Position numbers and translations under genes: made by a program
Part shown: positions 60,365-64,000 of the stretch, piece by piece
Numbering within the stretch: position 1 is the stretch's first letter
Layout: each line of letters opens with the position of its first letter
Notes under the pieces: generated by a model
The model's database searches: none
Told to the model about the DNA's origin: nothing
The model's input: the letters and a program-made list of their open reading frames with translations, nothing else
Assembly: GCA_034189065.1 (NCBI GenBank)
Contig: JAXHVQ010000003.1
Coordinates: 1-64,000 of the forward strand
Direction of reading: 5' to 3'
Length of the DNA: 64,000 nucleotides
DNA from: FACHB-1406 sp034189065
GTDB lineage: Bacteria > Cyanobacteriota > Cyanobacteriia > Cyanobacteriales > Spirulinaceae

Positions 60365-60475
60365 TAATACCAAATCCGGTTATAATAAGCTGACTATGAA
60401 GATCGAGAAAATCCGCTTTGAGATGAACTTTTTAGGATTTTCGTGAATTGTGTTACCAAAGCGGATTTGGTATAA
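60365..60475. mobile_element. MITE-like element with ATACCAAATCCG termini
   Basis: Perfect 12-bp terminal inverted repeats ATACCAAATCCG (60367-60378) and CGGATTTGGTAT (60462-60473), each with TA at or near the outer edge. About 110 bp with no open frame. Found just after the second Uma2 gene. Confidence 0.8.
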
Positions 60476-60535
60476 CTTTTGAAACTTAGCAACAAACAGC
60501 AGCCATAGGCAAAAGACCAAGGATTTAAGTTTCAC

Positions 60536-61282
60536 CTATTGAGCGCATACGCCACCATCCACCGGGAGCGTATGTCCTGTCACAAAAGAAGCAGCATCCG
60601 AACAGAGCCAAACAACTGCATTGGCAACTTCTTCCGGTTGGCCGATCCGACCCATTGGCACAAATCCTGAATAGGAATGGGGATCTCCTCCGGTACCGAC
60701 TTCGAGAAGGGGAGTTTCGATAGGACCCGGTGCAACTGCATTGATACGAATTCCCTGTTGAGCGTATTCAAGAGCTGCGGCTTTTGTCATGCCAGTGACA
60801 GCGTGTTTTGTTGCAGTATAAACCGACCATGTTGGATAACCATTCAGACCAAAAATCGAACTGTTGTTGACAATAGCTCCACCTCCATTTTGAAGCATTT
60901 GCGCGACCTGATACTTCATGCACAGCCACACTCCTTTAACATTTACATCTAATAAATTTGTCACATCTGTTTCAGACTGCTCTGCTAGGGGAAGATGGGA
61001 ACCATCAATTCCAGCGTTGTTGAAAGCAATATCCAAACGTCCGAACTCTTGGACCGTTCGGTTAACCAGAGCTTCCACATCTGAAGATCGAGCAACATCA
61101 GTTTTTTGAAAGATAGCTTTGCCGCCAGTAGAGCCAATGAATTGGACAACTTCTTCTCCGCGTTCGACATTGCGGTTAGCAATAACAACACTCGCTCCAG
61201 CTTTGGCAAAGGCGATGGCTGTTGCTCTGCCAATACCCGAACCACCACCGGTAACGATGGCAACCTTGCTGTTGAGATTCAT
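60536..61282 (-). CDS. short-chain dehydrogenase/reductase
   Basis: A 248-residue classical SDR oxidoreductase using NAD(P)H. Cofactor motif TGGGSGIG (11-18), NNAG at 88-91, catalytic Ser142, Tyr155 and Lys159 (YTATK), and C-terminal DGGVCAQ. The Asn-Arg after beta-2 (ANRN) suggests NADP(H). Substrate unknown; glucose-dehydrogenase-like by general appearance. It is downstream of the FAD monooxygenase on the same strand with a gap of about 60 bases, probably part of the LysR-linked set. Confidence 0.92.
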   Translation of the reverse strand: MNLNSKVAIVTGGGSGIGRATAIAFAKAGASVVIANRNVERGEEVVQFIGSTGGKAIFQKTDVARSSDVEALVNRTVQEFGRLDIAFNNAGIDGSHLPLAEQSETDVTNLLDVNVKGVWLCMKYQVAQMLQNGGGAIVNNSSIFGLNGYPTWSVYTATKHAVTGMTKAAALEYAQQGIRINAVAPGPIETPLLEVGTGGDPHSYSGFVPMGRIGQPEEVANAVVWLCSDAASFVTGHTLPVDGGVCAQ

Positions 61283-61341
61283 AAAAATTCACTCCTGATT
61301 TAAGTTAAAAAGTTGGGTTGAAATTGTGTTGGGCGATCGCC

Positions 61342-62514
61342 TCAAGCAACGGCATCGGGAATCTCGGCTAATCGCTTCTTACCGTACATGAATTGGGAGC
61401 GATCGCCTAAATCCTGTCCTGCTTTCCACAAGTACATTCCCAACTGCAATTGCTCGCCTTCCCAGGCCTTCAACGCTTTCGGAAGATCCCTCGCGTCCTG
61501 CAAAGCATCGGCAAGAGCGATGGCATTGGCCGCAGCTTTCGAGACGCTGGCTGCGGTGTGAGGGCGGGGAATAAACGCTGCATCGCCCACCAGAACAATA
61601 CGCTCAAAGGCCATTTGCGGCACGCCCAAATCCAAAATGGCTTGGACAAACGGTTGTCGGGTGGCAGCAACCAATTGTTGAAAGGGCGGCGCGAGAACTC
61701 GTTCGGCATAGGATCGCATCTCCCGTTCCACTTCAGGAGCCATTGTTCCAGGTGGAATAGAATAGTCGCGACGGTTGCCATTTTTATCGGTAAGAACCTG
61801 CGATAATTCTGTTGCCTCATCGTAGTTGACATACCACACCCAGTTAAAGCGGCGTTCTCCGGGAACCAGAGAGCCATTTTCCCCCGGAATGACATACTGG
61901 AGAATATGAGAGTTGGGAAATTGATGAAACACGAAGCGTTCGGTCAACAGGTTAGCCGTTTGTCGATCGAGTTCAGCTTCGTTAACCAACCCGCGATAGG
62001 CAACATAACCGGCGTAGCGAGGTTCGTAACTGGGGAGGAGATGTTGTCGCACCGTTGAATTTGCGCCATCGGCACCAACGAGTAAATCGCCTGTCTCCCG
62101 CGTCCCGTCAGCGAAAATAGCTGTAACTCGTTCGCCTTCTGTTTGAATATCTATCAAATTTTTCCCTTGATGGTAATGTTCTGTGGGAAAATGTCGTCGC
62201 ATTGTGCCATATAACAAATTCCAAGACGTTAAAATTTGACCCATAGACATTCGATGGGCAATACTGCCATCTTTTTGGAGGTACAATCGTTCGCGCGCCA
62301 CTACCCCAAGGGGAGCCTCATACGCTACACCCGATCGCTGGAAAGCTTCCACTACCTCCGGTTGCAGCACAACGCCACCGCCGCGACTATCGAGAGAGTG
62401 AGGCGATCGCTCGTAAATGTCCGCCTCCCAACCTATCGATCGCAGCAAGATTCCTGCAAATAACCCACCCAGCGAGCCGCCGATAATAATGATACGCTTG
62501 CCTGTAGATGTCAT
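61342..62514 (-). CDS. FAD-dependent monooxygenase
   Basis: A 390-residue flavoprotein hydroxylase of the PHBH-like class. FAD-binding GGSLGGLFAG at residues 12-21 with Glu of YERS closing the Rossmann fold, DG motif GDLLVGADGANSTVR in the middle, and the GD motif VLVGDAAFIPRPHTA. It should hydroxylate an aromatic or similar ring using NAD(P)H and oxygen; substrate unknown. Its start overlaps the stop of the upstream DsbA-family gene by four bases (ATGA), so translation is coupled. Confidence 0.93.
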   Translation of the reverse strand: MTSTGKRIIIIGGSLGGLFAGILLRSIGWEADIYERSPHSLDSRGGGVVLQPEVVEAFQRSGVAYEAPLGVVARERLYLQKDGSIAHRMSMGQILTSWNLLYGTMRRHFPTEHYHQGKNLIDIQTEGERVTAIFADGTRETGDLLVGADGANSTVRQHLLPSYEPRYAGYVAYRGLVNEAELDRQTANLLTERFVFHQFPNSHILQYVIPGENGSLVPGERRFNWVWYVNYDEATELSQVLTDKNGNRRDYSIPPGTMAPEVEREMRSYAERVLAPPFQQLVAATRQPFVQAILDLGVPQMAFERIVLVGDAAFIPRPHTAASVSKAAANAIALADALQDARDLPKALKAWEGEQLQLGMYLWKAGQDLGDRSQFMYGKKRLAEIPDAVA

Positions 62515-63161
62515 CGTCCCACCTCCGCTAACTCGCCTACTGCGTTTTGCAACGCCGTTAAGAAGACCTCAACAGGTTGAGCGCCGGATAAAACGTCTCG
62601 ACCAATGCGAATGCTTGGAACGCCACGAACCCCTCGAGCGGCGGTTTGACGTTCTAACTCGCGCACTTCTCGAGTTCCAGCATCAGAGAGAAGAAACCTC
62701 TCAGCGATGTTTTCATCAAGACCAACCTCAGCCGCCAGCTTCGCTAAGATTTCAACGCGACTAATGTTTTGCCCTTCGGTAAAATAGGCTTTGAGAATGC
62801 GTTCTGCCATTGCGGTTGCTTGACCGTATTGGGCTGCAAACCCGGTCAGGCGATGGGCTTTCAGGGTATTGGGCGTAACGTCCATTAAGTCGTAGCGAAA
62901 CTGAATTCCGTCATCCTTGGTTGCCTGGATTGTTTGCGCATCCAATTGTTGGGAATAGTCCCAACTTCCAAATTTCTGGGTGCGGTAGGTTTGGCGGTTC
63001 ATCCCCATCTCCGGCATATTCGGATTCAACTCAAAGGGATACCAAATGCGCTGAATGGTTGCGGTTGGGTTGAGTTGAGCGATCGCGTTGTTAAGACGGG
63101 TTTCTGCTACTAAACACCACGGACAAATAAAATCTGAGGTCATTTCAATGGTTAAGGTCAT
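62511..63161 (-). CDS. DsbA-family oxidoreductase (FrnE/HCCA-isomerase-like)
   Basis: A 216-residue cytoplasmic thioredoxin-fold protein. The redox motif CPWC is at residues 13-16 in SDFICPWCLVAE; an internal helical domain follows, then RGVRGVPSIRIGRDVLSGAQP with the cis-Pro. No signal peptide remains when the start at 63161 is used; that start has GAGGAGGT five bases upstream. It heads an operon with the FAD monooxygenase and SDR, and diverges from the LysR gene. Confidence 0.92.
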   Translation of the reverse strand: MTLTIEMTSDFICPWCLVAETRLNNAIAQLNPTATIQRIWYPFELNPNMPEMGMNRQTYRTQKFGSWDYSQQLDAQTIQATKDDGIQFRYDLMDVTPNTLKAHRLTGFAAQYGQATAMAERILKAYFTEGQNISRVEILAKLAAEVGLDENIAERFLLSDAGTREVRELERQTAARGVRGVPSIRIGRDVLSGAQPVEVFLTALQNAVGELAEVGR

Positions 63162-63269
63162 ACTTACCTCCTCTGTGGGCGATAGTTTCACCTTAACTCC
63201 ACTCAATAGAAATGTTAATATAGCTTGTGCGCTCAACACTTTTGCATTTTACGCAAAGCAGAATTAATA
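63162..63269. promoter_or_regulatory. divergent promoter region, LysR against the DsbA operon
   Basis: A 108-base gap between two start codons facing apart, the usual place for a LysR-type regulator to bind. TTTGCATTTTACGCAAAG at 63241-63258 contains an imperfect TTTGC-N-GCAAA dyad that is a candidate operator. Confidence 0.55.
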
Positions 63270-64000
63270 ATGGATCGATTTACTGCCATGCAAGCCTTCG
63301 CGAGGGTCGTTGAAACGGGTAACTTTTCTGAAGCATCTCGACAATTGGGTGTGGCTGTCTCCTCTGTTACTCGCCAAGTGAACGCACTGGAAGCCATGCT
63401 GCATACCCAACTGCTCAATCGTTCCACGCGCAGCATTACCCTCACCCCTCGAGGGCGCAAATATTATGACAAGGTGGTACAAATTCTTCAAGATGTCGAA
63501 TTAGCCAATCTCTCAGTGGCAGAACAAGATGAAGTGCCACGAGGATTATTGCGAGTGAGTCTGCCGGTAACTTTTGGACGACTCCATATTGCGCCGCTGA
63601 TTCGAGATTTTCTGATGCAATATCCTCAAATGCAGCTAGATTTAATCTTTAGCGATCTGCTGTCCAATTTAGTGGAAGAAGAACTTGATGTAGTCATTCG
63701 TCTTGGCAACCTCGATCGTTCTGGTGCTAATTGGCTCCTTCGCAAACTTGCTTCCTATACGCGCAAAGTATGTGGCAGTCCTGCTTATTTTCAACAGTAT
63801 GGCAAGCCCGAGCATCCAGATGATTTAACTCACCATAATTGCTTGCGCTTTAGCTACTCCACCGGGCATGAAATTTGGCGGTTCAAACGAGACAAAGAGG
63901 TATGCGAGGTGAAGATTAGTGGTTCGCTTATTGCCAACAATTCCGACATTCTTCGGCAAGTTTGCTTAGATGGTGTAGGGTTAATTCTTATGCCAACTTG
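63270..64000 (+). CDS. LysR-family transcriptional regulator, cut by the window end
   Basis: At least 243 residues, open to the end of the window. The N-terminal winged helix reads MDRFTAMQAFARVVETGNFS, then SRQLGVAVSSVTRQVNALEAML and LLNRSTRSITLTPRGRKYY; the effector-binding domain starts near residue 90 (PRGLLRVSLPVTFG). Typical full length is about 300, so some 55 residues are missing. It probably controls the divergent DsbA-monooxygenase-SDR genes in response to an aromatic or quinone-like inducer; that is inference from layout. Confidence 0.92.
   Translation, partial: MDRFTAMQAFARVVETGNFSEASRQLGVAVSSVTRQVNALEAMLHTQLLNRSTRSITLTPRGRKYYDKVVQILQDVELANLSVAEQDEVPRGLLRVSLPVTFGRLHIAPLIRDFLMQYPQMQLDLIFSDLLSNLVEEELDVVIRLGNLDRSGANWLLRKLASYTRKVCGSPAYFQQYGKPEHPDDLTHHNCLRFSYSTGHEIWRFKRDKEVCEVKISGSLIANNSDILRQVCLDGVGLILMPT

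Overview
The window comes from a cyanobacterium. The HIP1 octamer GCGATCGC occurs in and between most genes. Cyanobacterial gene types are present: an NDH-1 NdhD subunit, a sunset-domain protein, DUF3318 and DUF2256 proteins, several Uma2 nucleases, a TIGR03279-type radical-SAM protein, a PEP-CTERM protein and a RAYT transposase. Short tandem heptamer and octamer arrays are frequent. I cannot name genus or species. A run of 100 N at 35353-35452 marks an assembly gap. I saw no tRNA, rRNA or CRISPR array.

Layout. 1-9.9 kb: a small secreted protein, a PrxQ peroxiredoxin, an HtrA/Deg protease, an MsbA-like ABC exporter, a phosphopantetheinyl transferase, a Uma2 protein with a coiled-coil tail, and a large secreted metzincin-type metalloprotease. 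10-20.6 kb: a Fur/PerR regulator, SufE, a glycerophosphodiesterase abutting a 2OG-Fe(II) oxygenase, a second ABC exporter, a very unusual NCS1 permease-histidine kinase fusion, a TPR protein and small secreted proteins. 20.9-31.7 kb: a PIN toxin-like pair, an aminotransferase, DUF2256, DUF3318, an alpha/beta hydrolase, infC, an ATP/ADP-carrier-like protein fused to HEAT repeats followed by a cyclic-nucleotide-binding protein, a sugar-type ABC ATPase and a YiaA-like protein.

31.7-46.4 kb is rich in repeats: a PEP-CTERM protein, a truncated gene resembling the N-terminus of cyanobacterial NACHT proteins, a RAYT transposase between copies of an inverted-repeat element, the assembly gap, a Uma2 gene, ndhD, a PD-(D/E)XK-like protein, DUF4231, an FTR1-type iron permease, a sucrase/ferredoxin-like protein, a GT10 fucosyltransferase-like gene, and a 220-bp tandem duplication beside the TIGR03279-type gene. 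46.4-64 kb: a 54-aa ribbon-helix-helix protein, an M1 aminopeptidase with HEAT repeats, an AT-rich two-gene ATPase/TOPRIM-like cassette, an RND efflux pair interrupted by a second nuclease-like gene, two tandem near-identical Uma2 genes, and a LysR regulator (cut by the window end) divergent from a DsbA / FAD-monooxygenase / SDR set.

Two things stand out. The pair at 50808-52654 looks like a horizontally acquired OLD/PARIS/AbiL-type anti-phage module. Repeats are also actively shaping gene ends: several stop codons and one start codon lie inside mobile or tandem repeat sequence, and one such insertion coincides with the truncated NACHT-like gene. The best single-protein oddity is the 987-residue permease-Cys cluster-kinase fusion.
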